From the NCBI GenBank assembly GCA_963969495.1, contig OZ018329.1, positions 70,396,959-70,460,958 on the forward strand: DNA of 64,000 nt. Reading direction: 5' to 3'. The position numbers and the translations under genes were made by a program. Positions 32,522 to 43,855 of the stretch are shown here, piece by piece. The first letter of the stretch is position 1; every line of letters begins with the position of its first letter. The stretch comes from Ceratothoa steindachneri (lineage: Eukaryota > Arthropoda > Malacostraca > Isopoda > Cymothoidae). The notes beneath the pieces are model-generated. The model did no database searches and was not told where the DNA came from. It was given only the letters and a program-made list of their open reading frames with translations.

Positions 32522-32845
32522 GTGTTGAATTGGCCCTCGGAAGTATAAAGTTTGGAATTTCCTTTATAAGCGCCAATTCAATTAGACGCCTATGTATATA
32601 ATTGTGAAAATTATTTTTGGATTATCAATGTCAATTGAATGATTTTCATTTTACATTATGGAGAAACAAAGTAGAAGAGAGAGATCTAGTTTGTTTCTCC
32701 ACATGTAAAATGAAAACCATTCAATTGGCATTGATAATGCAAAAATAATTTATAATTTTCACTATTATATACATAGGCGTCTAATTGAATTGGCGCCTAT
32801 AAAAGAAATTCCCAACTTTAATACTTCCGATGGCCAATTCAACAC
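32522..32845. mobile_element. Foldback MITE, 324 bp, flanked by TA
   Basis: Two arms of about 150 bp are inverted copies of each other around a spacer of about 18 bp (near 32675-32692). The tips read GTGTTGAATTGGCC (left) and its complement GGCCAATTCAACAC (right). Each side is flanked by TA (32520-32521 and 32846-32847), the target duplication expected for Tc1/mariner-type transposition. It carries no coding capacity of its own. The first 19 codons of the hAT-like frame starting at 32790 come from this MITE, not from the hAT. Confidence 0.85.
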
Positions 32846-33365
32846 TAGGAAAGAACTTGCTAGAAGCATACATTTATTCCACTCTAATAGCCCCCCAAAA
32901 TTGCAAGAATATGAAGAATTTCAGGCATTTACTCAAAAAAATCTTCATAAATTATTACATGTAAGTTGTACAAGGAGGCTATCTTTAGAGCAAGTTGTCA
33001 AAAGAATATCAGAACAGTGGCCTGCTCTAGTGTTATTCTTTACTTCTGCTGCTCTTGAAGATAACAACAGTGTAGCTTCAAATGAACTGAACTTATTAAC
33101 GAATCCAATCACAAAGATGTATTATGCATTTTTAGCATATATTTTGACATATATTATTAAGTCTAACTTAGATTTCCAATCAGAAATCTATAGAATGCAC
33201 AAACTGCACAAATTTATTTCATGTACTCTTGAGGGAATACTTGGTAATTTTGTTAAAGGAGAAATTATAAAAAAATAAAGAGCTACATGAAATTAACATC
33301 ATTGATCCATCTGTGTATCTTCCCTTAACTAAAATTTATAGAGGAGCAAAAGTTGAAAGCATCTA

Positions 33366-34765
33366 TTAGGTTGAGAAATAAGTTCTTGCGTTTTTTTAAT
33401 GTTGTGTTGATTTAAGTTTGGTTGACGTGATTTGTGCACATATTAAGAAACAATAATAAATAATTAGAGCAAAATTTGCAAAGGTTAGGCTACGTCTCTT
33501 AACAGCGTAGACTATTAGACTTTTGCTTAGGCTACGTCTTGAAGTTGAATAATAAGTCATTGCGGTTTATTTAAAAGTTGTGTTAATTTAATTTTTGTTC
33601 TGTACCCTCAAAATGGAATGTGAAGTTGAAAGAAAGGCGCATTTTCGACACTTGTTGTTATCTATTTTCAATCGAGACGGGAACAATGCAAACGCAGCCA
33701 AAGCTCGTCGCGATATTTGTGCTGTGTACGGAGAAAATGCTTTATCAGAAAGGACAGCTCAATGCTGGTTTTCACTTTTCAAAAACGGTCATTTCAATCT
33801 TAATGACGAAGAACGTTCTGGTCGCCCCATTAAGTTGGATGAAGATCGATGGAACGACCTTCTTCATGAAAATCCTCGTGAATCGACTAGAAAATGGGCT
33901 GTACAATTGGCGTGTGATCAGAAAACTGTAGTGAATCACCTTCATTCGATGGGGAAAGTTAAAAAACTCGCTGCATGGGTTCCGCACGTTTTGAGCGAAA
34001 GCAACAAACTTCAACGCTCTACGATTACCACAGGTTTGCCTGCTCGTCACAAGGCTACTCGTGGATATAAGGACAGATTTCTTCACCGCATCATCACTGG
34101 CGACGAAAAGTTGTGTTTTTATGTCAACATGAACCATCGAAAACAATGTCTTAGCCCCAATAAAAAACCAGTTCCGCGATTAAAGCAAGGACTTCATCCA
34201 CGAAAGACGATGCTGTGTGTGTGATGGGATTGTGAAGGCATCATTATTTATGAGCTCCTTGCGAACAACGAGATTGTCAATGCAGAACTCTACGTTCAAC
34301 AAATGTATCGACTCGCCGAAGCGATTCGTGAAAAGCGACATCATCGACGTTATGGAATCCTTCTGCAACACGACAATGCTCGTCCTCACATTGACAATAT
34401 GACAAAAGACGCCATCCAAACGCTTAATTGGGAAATCCTGCTGCATCCTCCATATTCGTCAGACTTGACTCCATCGGATTTCCATCTGTTGTGATCATCC
34501 TCCAACAATTTGCGCGGCGTTTCATTCAATACTGATGTGGAATTAAGAACCTGGTTAGACGAATTCTTCGAGTCAAAATCCAGAGAGTTTTATTGCAGAG
34601 ACATCGAAAAACTAGTTGAACGTTAGGAAAAGTCGTAAATAACAACGGAGAATACATTATTGATTAAATTGCCTATTGTTATCAATTAAAAATGATGTTT
34701 TTTGAAAATTGTTAATGGTTATAAATAAATTTGATAAAACTGCAAGAACCTATTCCTCAACCCAT
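33366..34765 (+). mobile_element. mariner element, 1.4 kb, with TIRs and TA target site
   Basis: The left terminus is TTAGGTTGAGAAATAAGTTC... The right terminus, read inward on the minus strand, is ATGGGTTGAGGAATAGGTTC... They agree at roughly 24 of 30 bases. TA flanks both ends (33364-33365, 34766-34767). The left end seems partly duplicated: a second TIR-like stretch lies at about 33539-33598, preceded by a direct repeat of ttaggctacgtct (about 33485 and 33523). The element sits inside the hAT frame. Confidence 0.9.
33613..34626 (+). pseudogene. mariner transposase, two nonsense codons
   Basis: One frame of 337 residues runs from ATG 33613 to TAG at 34624-34626. It is interrupted only by TGA at 34222-34224 (where the family has Trp) and TGA at 34492-34494 (where Arg, CGA, is usual). 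The N-terminal half has the paired helix-turn-helix: ERTAQCWFSLFKNGHFNL, then VVNHLHSMGKVKKLAAW with the WVPH linker motif. The catalytic triad is complete: ITGDEK (first Asp), LLQHDNARPH (second) and SSDLTPSD (third), with 34 residues between the last two, the D,D34D signature of mariner. The enzyme cuts and pastes the element at TA. The two stops make it inactive. Confidence 0.93.
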
Positions 34766-35371
34766 TACATAAAGAAAGCTTCATCTATTAGTACAACTGA
34801 ATTGAAACAATTTCCTGTAAAAGCATTAAATTTTTATGTGCACCTTGGAAAGATTTTTTCATCGCTTCTTTGCACATGATTTCTTCAGTAATCTGAAGCT
34901 TGTAGAGGGAATAGACCCAGTTAGTATACGTGATTGCAATGATCCTAGTTCAATTCTTCCTCTGGCATGCAAATTTCCAAATCTTGTTCGGGAGAGTCAG
35001 ATTGAAGCTCTAAATAAAGAATGGAGAGAACTTAATCTTCAAGATAATAACATAACTGAGGCTACCAAACCAGAAGATTATTAATATAAAATATCTAAGG
35101 AAGAATGTGGAGATGAACCTCGTTATCCGGTCCTATCATGTTTTATGTTTCAGCTCCTCTCATTACCACATTCTTCAGCTGCAGCCGAGAAAATATTTCC
35201 AGTCCTAAATAACATTGAAGTCAAGAATAGGTCAAGGATGCTCTGCTACATTCAAAAGGTCTTCTTAGTGGTGTAAACTGCACAACTTATACACCTGATC
35301 CAGAGTTTTGTGCTAAAATAAAGCAAGAACATTGGTATAAAGAGGAACCTATTGAGGATGCAACCTTCTAG

Positions 35372-36199
35372 TTATAAAGTAAGTACATTACACATGTGTA
35401 AGCCACTTTAAAATAAAGCCAAGAATAATATAAATAATAAATATTATTTATTTCAGTTGATTTATAGGCAAAATATAATAAATAAAAAATTTGGTACTTT
35501 ATAGTGCTAAATCTGGTACTTTCATTAAAATACGTTTGGGAAGACTACCTAGGTTTCTCTTTGGACGATATGGGTGTAGTCCACTTTCCAAAAGTCTGTT
35601 GTTAACTGTTTTTTGGATGCACAGTAATGTTGTTTTCCTTTAATTGATGTGAAATCTTACTACAACATGATCTACTATCAGTTTTTCCTTATCTTTGGGT
35701 TTAAAACCCGAATGGCAATTATTTGGGGGGAGAATTAACAATTCTTTCTTCATTCAGAATTCCCTTTTTTGAGTCGTTCAATGTTCTTTTAGTTCTAAAT
35801 CAGTTCTTGTTTTTTTTTCTGTGCGTGAACCTATAGGGTCCTAGGCAATTTCCACCTTGCATAGAGCTAAGTGTAGCACATTTCTTTTAAGCAAAAATAC
35901 AGATCGGAAGGTTGCCAATTACCCTCTTCTGCAGTTTTATTTTCATAGAGTTTTCCTAGTATAACCATCTGGGTGGAGACGAAATAGCGCCCCACACTTA
36001 CCTTTATTCAAGCCTTACGAAGAAAAGAGGCGTCTGGATTGACTGAAATAATATAGAAAGCATTTAAAATCCTCCCTTAGCAGAATTCATTATCCGGTAA
36101 CCCATGTTGCATCGAGACAAAATCCAACGGACGATGGTGGTGACACGTGCGTTGTTCTTATGCAGTGACGAGCGGCTGTGCGTTCACCTGTTCACCTCG
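35372..36199. other. Unassigned
   Basis: This lies between the 3' ends of the two convergent hAT copies. The first 150 bp are A/T-rich and may be hAT 3' UTR. A direct repeat around tttggtactt and atctggtacttt occurs near 35491-35522. No gene seen. Confidence 0.4.
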
Positions 36200-36207
36200 C
36201 CTCAAAG

Positions 36208-38787
36208 CAGTGCTGCCGAAACTTTTGGGCAATTGTAACCAAAAATAATTCAAAATGTAACCACTATTGTAATATTTATATTAAAGACAAATATGATTAA
36301 TGTCATAAAAAATTCATGTATTTACCTTATTTTTTTGTTTAAAAAGTAATATCTTCATCCTTTTCTTCCTCCTTGTTTTGCACATACCAAAGCTTTTCGC
36401 TTAATTTGTTGCAAAGATCTTGTGCTGGGCTCCATCCACTTCGTGCAATTGATTTCGTGAAGCAATGACTTGGAATGCATCAATGCATTTACGTGCTTAT
36501 CTTTAAACTTGCGCGATTTTTTACTTTGATATTATTCAAAAGAGAAAATATTATTTCTGCAGCTGCTGAAGAGTGGGATAAAGCGAACATGTGAAACATA
36601 AATTTACTCAAAAAAGGACAGCGGGGTTGATCTCCGCATTTTTCCAAAGAAATAAGATGCCAAAATTTTTCAGGTTCAATTTCTTTGAAATAAGATTTAT
36701 CCTGATGAGTCACTTCTCTCCATTCACTATTGATGGCTTCATATTGATCTGTACTCAAAAGATTTGGAAACTTCATTACCACAGGGATGATTGATGTAGG
36801 TTTCCCTTCGGAAACATTGGTTAGATCTAATGCTTCTAATGCTTCTTTCGAAACTCGCACATAAAAGTTGAATGTGTAATTCGAAATTCTTGAAGGTCTT
36901 CCTGACTAACGGTTTCTGAGTTTTGCATGTAAATGCTTTCAGGAATGGCACCACAATAAACATTTTATAGTTTAATGTAATTTGCAGAATTGCTAATATC
37001 AATGTCTTCAATTTCATTGGCTTTTACAATTTCTTGCTATATAAAATTGCCCAAAATGGCTTCCATGCTTCTAGTTATAGAATATCTCAATTTGTGCAGT
37101 CTAAATGATTCAGCCTGAAACTCCAAATTAATCTTATTAACACATGGCAATATATAGGCTAAAAATGGCAAATACATTTTTGTTATTGGCTTCTGCAATT
37201 CCTCAAATATTTTCGTAACCATTGGAATCTCATCCTCAAAACTAGCTGTGGTGAAAAATGAAAGAGTGCTGGCCATTGATCCAATATTCGTTTAACTACA
37301 TTTTCCAAAGATAGCCATCTAGTAGAGCTAAGATGAAGAATCTTATGCTGGCTAATTTTTGCAAAACTTTGAAATTCTTGATATTCCGATAAGCGCTTTG
37401 GGCTATTGCTAATGTATGAAGAAATATTTCTTACTTCGTAACTCCTCTAGTTGGCGAGGTTATTCAAGACAGGCTTTGGAAGCACACAGTTGTATAGAAT
37501 GACACACACATGGTTGCACAAATAAATCAGGAATTTTCTCTTTAAGTAGTTTTTGAACCCCACCCTTGTTTTCCATCATCACACTCGCATTATCACTAGC
37601 AAAACCGATTAGGTTTTCAAAAGGAATTTCCTGTTCATCAAAAAACTTTATTATAACACTATAAATGCCAATAGCACTTGCATCTTTGATTTCTATTAGG
37701 GTCAGACATTTGTCCACAGTTTTCTTAATTTCTTCATCATAAAACATGGCAACCAAAACAAGTTGTTTCAGTGTAGATAAATCTGTTGTTTCATCAATTA
37801 TAAGTGAAAATTTTATATCTTTAGCAATATTCGAATCTGGGCATACATTGGTAATAAGACCTGCCAAATGGTCTAAAAGAGCAATAGACAAATTGTGTTC
37901 ACCAATGAATGCACAAAGTTTAGGCTGAGCAGCTACAACAACCTTCTGATTCTGAGAAGAATGCTGTGAAGTTATAAAAGCAGTTAGCTTTGCGGAAGTT
38001 TTTATTACTCTTATGTTCTTTATATGCTTTTTCGAGGTTTCGTCTTTCTATGTGCGTAAGGGCACCTGAAATTTCAACACTGCACAATTTACAGAATCCT
38101 TTGTTACCGTCATATTTACTCACTTGCAGCCATGAAGAAAATCTTTTGTCATTGAATATATGTGATGCTATTTTCCTTTCACGTTTTATTCCAGTCCTTT
38201 TTTGTTTCTTCTTAGGGGTACTGCATTCAAATCTATTATAAGTATCGTAATCACTGTCACTCATATTGAGATGGGGTGATAATTTAAATCTTGAAAAAAA
38301 TCAAGATCACTCGGCACATAAGAATAAGAAATTTTTAGATTGATGCCGAAAGGCGAAGGGGAATGTACTGTTACGCAACACTCAATGCATTATGGAAGTT
38401 GGAGTCTATAAATGAATTGACCAATAAGAGACGAGTTTACAAATCGCTTATCGTAGCTAGACGTTCAAGATTTTTTATACGCATGACTATTGGTCAATCA
38501 ACTCACTTGTTTGAAAAGAGACTGATTAATTACGAGTATCAGCCAATTATAATTCACGATAGGCAATTTTAGTTTTAAATATAATATATGATTGGTTTTT
38601 GAAACCAAAACAAAAGAAAATTGATAATAATTATTTTATTTTTAATTTAAGTTAAATTTTAAAAATATTATGATGAAATGTTACAAATGTAACCAAAAAT
38701 ACCCGAGTTGTAACCATTGTAACCTTTTGAAAGAAAATTAACAAAATGTAACCAAAGGTTACAATTGTAACCATTTCGGCAGCCCTG
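36208..38787 (-). mobile_element. Full-length hAT element, 2.58 kb, with TIRs and 8-bp TSD
   Basis: The left tip is CAGTGCTGCCGAAA; the right tip, read inward, is CAGGGCTGCCGAAA. The flanking octamers are cctcaaag (36200-36207) and cctcatag (38788-38795), a 7/8 match, the duplication size expected for hAT. Both subterminal regions carry several copies of TTGTAACC or its near variants (for example 36232-36275 and 38690-38780), candidate transposase-binding repeats. Transposase fragments fill the inside on the minus strand. Confidence 0.9.
36489..38264 (-). pseudogene. hAT transposase (BED finger, RNase H-like core), frameshifted
   Basis: The start ATG at 38264 gives MSDSDYDTYNRFE and a basic patch, then a BED-type finger (FCKLCSVEI, LTHIERRN, KAYKEH; 38264-37920). 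The next frame (37891-37460) has SLIIDETTDLSTLKQLVLVA with a catalytic-region Asp, GFASDNASVMM and VQPCVCHSIQLCASKAC. A third frame (37276-37037) has ASFEDEIPMVTKIFEEL and KPITKMYLPFLAYIL. A fourth (36860-36489) has IIPVVMKFPNLL, CPFLSKFMFHMF and SHSSAAAEIIFSLLNNIKVK, the C-terminal dimerisation motif. The family resembles the transposases behind ZBED/SCAND3-type host genes. At least three shifts make it non-functional. It can serve as a reference for the copy at 32.8-35.4 kb. Confidence 0.88.
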
Positions 38788-38795
38788 CCTCATAG

Positions 38796-40557
38796 TGGCC
38801 AGTCTGAGAGTGAGAGTGACCGAACAAGGTAGGGTTGACAATATCGTCCCAAATTTGCGAGCTAGTAAGAAGCAGTGAAGGCGAAAGGAATTGATATTAT
38901 AAAGGCGAGGTACGTTCTTTCTCTGATTTCGTTTGAAACACCTTAGAATTCCATTTCGCTTACAAATTTATCGAGGAAAATTTAGGGCCAGTTTATTTGG
39001 TGTTTGTACTATCAATTTCAACGATTGGGAGATAATGATTTTCTTTATAAATCATTAGAGCTTGGAGTAAGCATGCTAACCTCAGTCCAATTATCCACGA
39101 ATTGCTTCTGATTTTAAAATGGCCCCTACACCAATCAATAACCTTATTAAGATCGGAAGACACCAACCAGATGACTTTGCTTCCCTGTGACTGATAAATA
39201 TAAAAAGTCAAAGATGGAATTACAAGTGGAAATAAGTTACTGATTAACGAAATTAGAATAAAATCATGATCACATATCTATTTTTAAAACAAAGCCGTAG
39301 GCACAGGGGGTCTATCTTTCGTAAGGGCTGTTGCTTTCTTGGAGCAAAATGCAGCTGCGAGCGAAGGATGCAACCACCGGATTGAGAACATGACTTGCCT
39401 CAAGGAGCCACTTTCTGCCGATCCATTTTATCTCTCTCTCTCTCTTTCTTTTTTCTTTTCATTCCTGACTGAGCGCCAGTTTTTCCCTCAAAACTAGAGG
39501 CTAGCATAGGAGATACCACACACTGCCAGAAGGGTCAAAGGAGTGCCACAATTTCAAATGAATCTAGTTTTATCCCAGGTATTTTGAACTGTTTTTTGGC
39601 CTGGATGAAGAAAAAAGTTTGGCTTATTGTTGTTTTTTTGTTTAGAAAGAATAAAAAGTGTTCCAATCGAATACTCAATGATATCCTAAAGGGTAATAAT
39701 ACAGTACTTGTAGATATGCTGCTAAATTTGTGAAACGAATATAAATCAAATCAAGGTTGAATAAAAGTCGTCAAAACTTTGCTGACAATTAGAAATGAGT
39801 GACGTCAGAGGATCCTTTCACATTCAGTATGACATCACGGCCGGAAGATACGTGACCAGCTGCTTACCTTGGAGCTCTCAAGGGGATTTTTAGAAAATGG
39901 AACCACTTAAGGAGAGTTACACACACTTTCTTGTCTTAGCAACGCAAGTAACCTCTCTCTTACTTGACTAATTTCATTTCTGCACATTTTCACCTCTCCT
40001 AACTTCACCGCCCTCTTTTCCAAAGCTTCCCGGGTAGATGCGACAGTTTGTTTTTCTTATGCTATTTAAAATAAACAAGAAATATTTCTCCTTTGATTTC
40101 CTTGGTTTCTTGCCATTTTGGTGCTTTCGGTCCTGAATTTGGGTTGAGGGTTGACTGATAAAATGATAATTGAGCTTCATAATAATCATTCCAAACTCTT
40201 AATTAGGGGAACATGCAATTTCACCAGTATAGCCTCCCCTCCCACACACATAGATTGAGGTTGGTGTTCATCAACGCCATTAAAATCTCTCCCTCCCGCC
40301 CTTCTATGCCCTACTAAACGCAAAGCCACCTTTCATTTTCCCTTCCTACCGAGAAGTAGGAATGTTTAGCGCAAATGCCTCGATCCAATTCAAAACCGGT
40401 AAAATCAGAGGTCAATTCGGATCGCTCTTAATACCTTGTATAACTGAACCATAATCCATTTTTGTCATTTAAAAAAAATAGGAAAAAAATAAAAATAAAT
40501 TAATTAGTAAGTGAAAGAAGAGGATGCTAATAATTATTAGTACTATATCCCGATCGC
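38796..40557. other. Unassigned
   Basis: No supported gene or element. Short frames are isolated and unlike known families. Contains a (TC)n patch at about 39430-39446. Confidence 0.4.
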
Positions 40558-41464
40558 TTTCTCTCTCTCTCTCTCTCCTGTCCTGGGACCACTACTGTTC
40601 ATCATCTATGTTAATGATATGGATGGTGACGTAGTTGCGAATATTTCTAAATTTGCCGCCGATACCAAACTTGGTATGAACGTTTCAAAGGAAGGAAATA
40701 CTGCCCGGCTGCAGGAAGATCTTCGGAAGATTGGGGAGTGGTCGGACACGTGGCAAATGCCTTTCAACGTGAGTAAATGCAAAGTGATGCATATCGGCCA
40801 CCGAAACCCCCATTCTCATTATATCCTTAAGGGCACTGCTCTTGAATCTACCGACACTGAGAAGGAGGTGGGTGTAACTATAACTAGTGATCTCAAGTTC
40901 TTGTGGCAGTGTATTGAGGCGGAGAAGAAAGCCCAAAGGATGCTAGGTTATATAAAGCGACAGTTTGGATATCGGAACAAGGAAATAGTACTCTATCTGT
41001 ACAATTTACTTGTCCAACCGCACCTAGAGTATGCCGTGCAATTTTGGAGTCCTTCATTTCGAAAGGACATCGCGAGATTGGAACGCGTGCAAGCCAGGGC
41101 AACCAAACTGATTCACTCTATCAGACATAAAAGTTATGAAGATAGATTAAGGGAATTAGATCTGTTCTGGTTGGAAACCCGTAGACTGCGTGGTCAGCTC
41201 ATCGAAGTTTTTAAAATACTTCGAGGGTTCGACAATGTTGACCACAGGGATATTTTCAGCCTTAATGAGAGCAGAACAAGAAATCGCGGCTTCAAACTTG
41301 AGCTGAAGCGTTACAACCGCGATCTGCGTGGGAAATTTTTCACGTACAGTATCTGCGGTAGCTGGAACGCACTTCCGGTGGAGGTTGCCAACAGCAATTA
41401 TGTTGACCAGTTCAAGTCAAGACTTCACAAAGTCTTGAAAAGTGGCCGTTTAGGGAGGACGTAA
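40558..41464 (+). pseudogene. 5'-truncated CR1/Rex-like LINE: RT second half
   Basis: It opens directly after a (CT)n tract (40558-40577) with PVLGPLLFIIYVNDM and runs openly for about 290 codons. The region FAADTKLG occupies the place of the catalytic FADD (one residue altered, Asp to Thr). Then come WQMPFNVSKCKVMHIG, VGVTITSDLKFLWQC, RMLGYIKRQF, HLEYAVQFWSPSF, RLERVQARATKLI and SICGSWNALPVEVANS. This is the typical C-terminal half of CR1/Rex-type ORF2. The frame is intact to TAA at 41462-41464, so insertion was recent. About 100 bp of 3' UTR follow (to about 41560). Confidence 0.8.
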
Positions 41465-41564
41465 GGCAATTGGGCAGGGATGTGCCCGCTCGACAGCTAG
41501 TCCAAAGGTGCCCTCATTGAATGGACCGTAAGGTCTTCTAGGTTTCTTATTTTCCTTGTAGCTC

Positions 41565-43839
41565 TCTTATCTTTTGTATGAATTGGAAGAAAATCGTTAT
41601 TGCATTATTTTACTCTCCTGTAACGAATATTTCACATTTATAATAATTAACAAAAGCCTGTCTGCAGACCTTCCAAATTCTTTAGGGTTGAGTTAATTGA
41701 TAAAACTGAAGTCAAATTATGAAACGAGGGGTGACTCAGTGAATAAGAGATGAAGCGTGAGACAGACAACTAAAGGAGATGTATAAAGAAAAACAATGGG
41801 CAGATGGAGGTTAACGAAGGCTCAATTAACAAATATCGCCAGCCGTAAAATAAGAGCATGGAAGGGTAATTGTATCTCACCAAACCAAATTCATACAAAT
41901 AAATCACCCCTCAAAATTGGGTAATTGAACACCTTTTCGTGTTTAAATGAAATTAGGTTTTATTAAAACTAAATTTGAAGTTTAATCACCTACGTGGGGC
42001 TGGAATTTGTTTCTGTCCTGTAGGAGGACAATGTGTCCCTTCTTACCTGATTCTTGTGGACATTTGAAAAATATGAATCATCCAAACGGTAAAAAAAATT
42101 ACTCACAACCTAGAACTCCCCTGCTGCACTTCTGCTTAGTATTTGATTGGGGCCAGTGTTGAAATAGCTGTTGAGTAATGCTATTAATAAACCTATCAGC
42201 CACTGAAAGAAATAATTAGATAAGAACACAAACGCTAGTGAATGATATAACTAATGCAAATTTGAAAAGCTACTAGACACCAGATATTAACACAAGAAAC
42301 GAGGAATGGTGGATAAATAACTGGAAAATGAGGACTAGTAGAAGGTGCAAGGATGGAAGTCGCTCAATAGGAGGAGAAACGAAGTGAACATGTCAAACTC
42401 GAGAGGTGGACCAGCAACAAGTGAAAATTCTTTGGGAAGCCTCTGCTTAGCTACTATAAAGAAACAGGCCTTATGCCTGAAACAGGATGTAAGGGTAAAA
42501 CAGGGGTGAAGGATGTAATAGGCTTTAGGGGGTGAAACAGGCTTTAAGAGTTGACAGAATTCATGGGTGAAACAGGATTTAAGGGTGAACAAAAATTAAG
42601 AGGGAAACAGTATCTAGGGTTGAAATATGATCTAAGGGGAAAACAGGGTTTAAGGGAATCAGGATTTAAGGGTGAAACAGGATTTAAGTGGGAACCTTCC
42701 TCTGCTAATGTGTATACTGGTTAAAATTAACTTTTGAAAATATCCCTTGTATGTGCCTTTTTTATTTCCGTTTGTTATTGGGTGTTGCAGTTTGCTAGTG
42801 AGCATATTTTATGTTTCGTTACATTATTTCGATGATATTTTCACTCTAGTCCAATTATAACTTACGCTTGCCTCTCTGGTTCCCTTCTCAATAACCTTGT
42901 TCAATTTAGCCCACTTGGGTTATCTAATATTCTAGCATCGTTTCTCCATTAATGACTCAACTTTCTCATGCAGACTCGATTAAATCATCATTAACTTCAA
43001 TGAACATCTTTGTTAGTGTGATCTGAGAGGTAGTTAATTAAGTTAGACTGTCTATTTTGAAGAATTTTTCCTTCACTGGTCTCAGATCTATTTTTATTTG
43101 ACTTCTGACTAACCCTTGATTACTCTGTGTTGAAGGAGTTGATGACTTCAATAAAGTCTCATTATTTTTCATAATTGTTATAAAAATATCTCCTTGTCGT
43201 AATGGCGGGGGATGTCCTATCAATGATTAGTCTTTATTCTCATTAAAGGGAGAAAAGAGAAAGACGTTTCTGTTACAGGTGTTCACTTCCCCTCTCTCGA
43301 AGAAAAGGCAAGCTCTATTTTATTCCCCCTGTATCTCTCAGGTAACGCTGATAATGATGGTTTACTCCTACCTGATCCTTGGATAAATTGGAAAGATAAT
43401 ACCAATTATACTGTCTCAACCAGTTCGATAACTATAAAGCAGAGGAATTGTTCGTCTGGAACTACCGCTAACCTTAAATCATGACCACCACTTTTTTTTA
43501 ATATCTCCCCCAATACGATTAAACATGTTGTGTATGAACGTTTGTCAGTGGATTAACGAAGTGCAAAGTATGGTTGACGGTTCTCTGGTAGTAAATTGTA
43601 TTATTGGCCATTTCTTTGGACTGGCCATTCATTACTATCGATAAATTATTCACTCTCGCCACTCTTTTATTATTGGCTGAAGGAGTTCATGGTCTCTGTG
43701 TTTATCTACTTCCATATACTCAACTACTGGTGAATAACTAGTATCTACTAGGCCAAACTTAACTTTTAGGGCCAGGACCTCGATGGTGTTTTGGTTAGAT
43801 TAGGTTAGGTTAACATGGGCTACCATAACCTATTATAAC
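41565..43839. other. Unassigned apart from a minisatellite
   Basis: No gene recognised on either strand. A degenerate minisatellite lies at 42475-42690. Two TTAGG units near 43798-43813 are too few to call a telomeric repeat. Confidence 0.4.
42475..42690. repeat. Degenerate minisatellite, about 18-20-bp units
   Basis: The phrase gtgaaacaggatttaagg and variants (gaaacaggctttaag, gaaaacagggtttaagg) repeats about ten times with variable spacing. It is not coding in a consistent frame. Confidence 0.8.
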
Positions 43840-43855
43840 GTAACCCTACCATCTG

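Larger units (their letters stand above)
32848..35371 (+). pseudogene. hAT transposase C-terminal part, split by a mariner
   Basis: Frame 32848-33278 matches the hAT at 36.2-38.8 kb (EEFQAFTQKNLHKLLHVSCT, LSLEQVVKRISEQWPAL, NPITKMYYAFLAYIL, LEGILGNFVKGE). A one-base shift leads to INIIDPSVYLPLTKIYRGAK to the TA at 33364-33365. The mariner follows. From 34766 the frame resumes with KKASSISTTELKQFPVKAL and, with further breaks, RDCNDPSSILPLACKFPNLV. It ends with the hAT dimerisation region LSLPHSSAAAEKIF (about 35155-35200) and a C-terminus near 35371. The N-terminal BED finger and first catalytic parts are missing. No terminal repeats were found. Confidence 0.8.

Noticed and set aside
43795..43815. 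Possible arthropod telomere repeat TTAGG
   Set aside because: Only two adjacent units; too short to distinguish from chance in AT-rich DNA.
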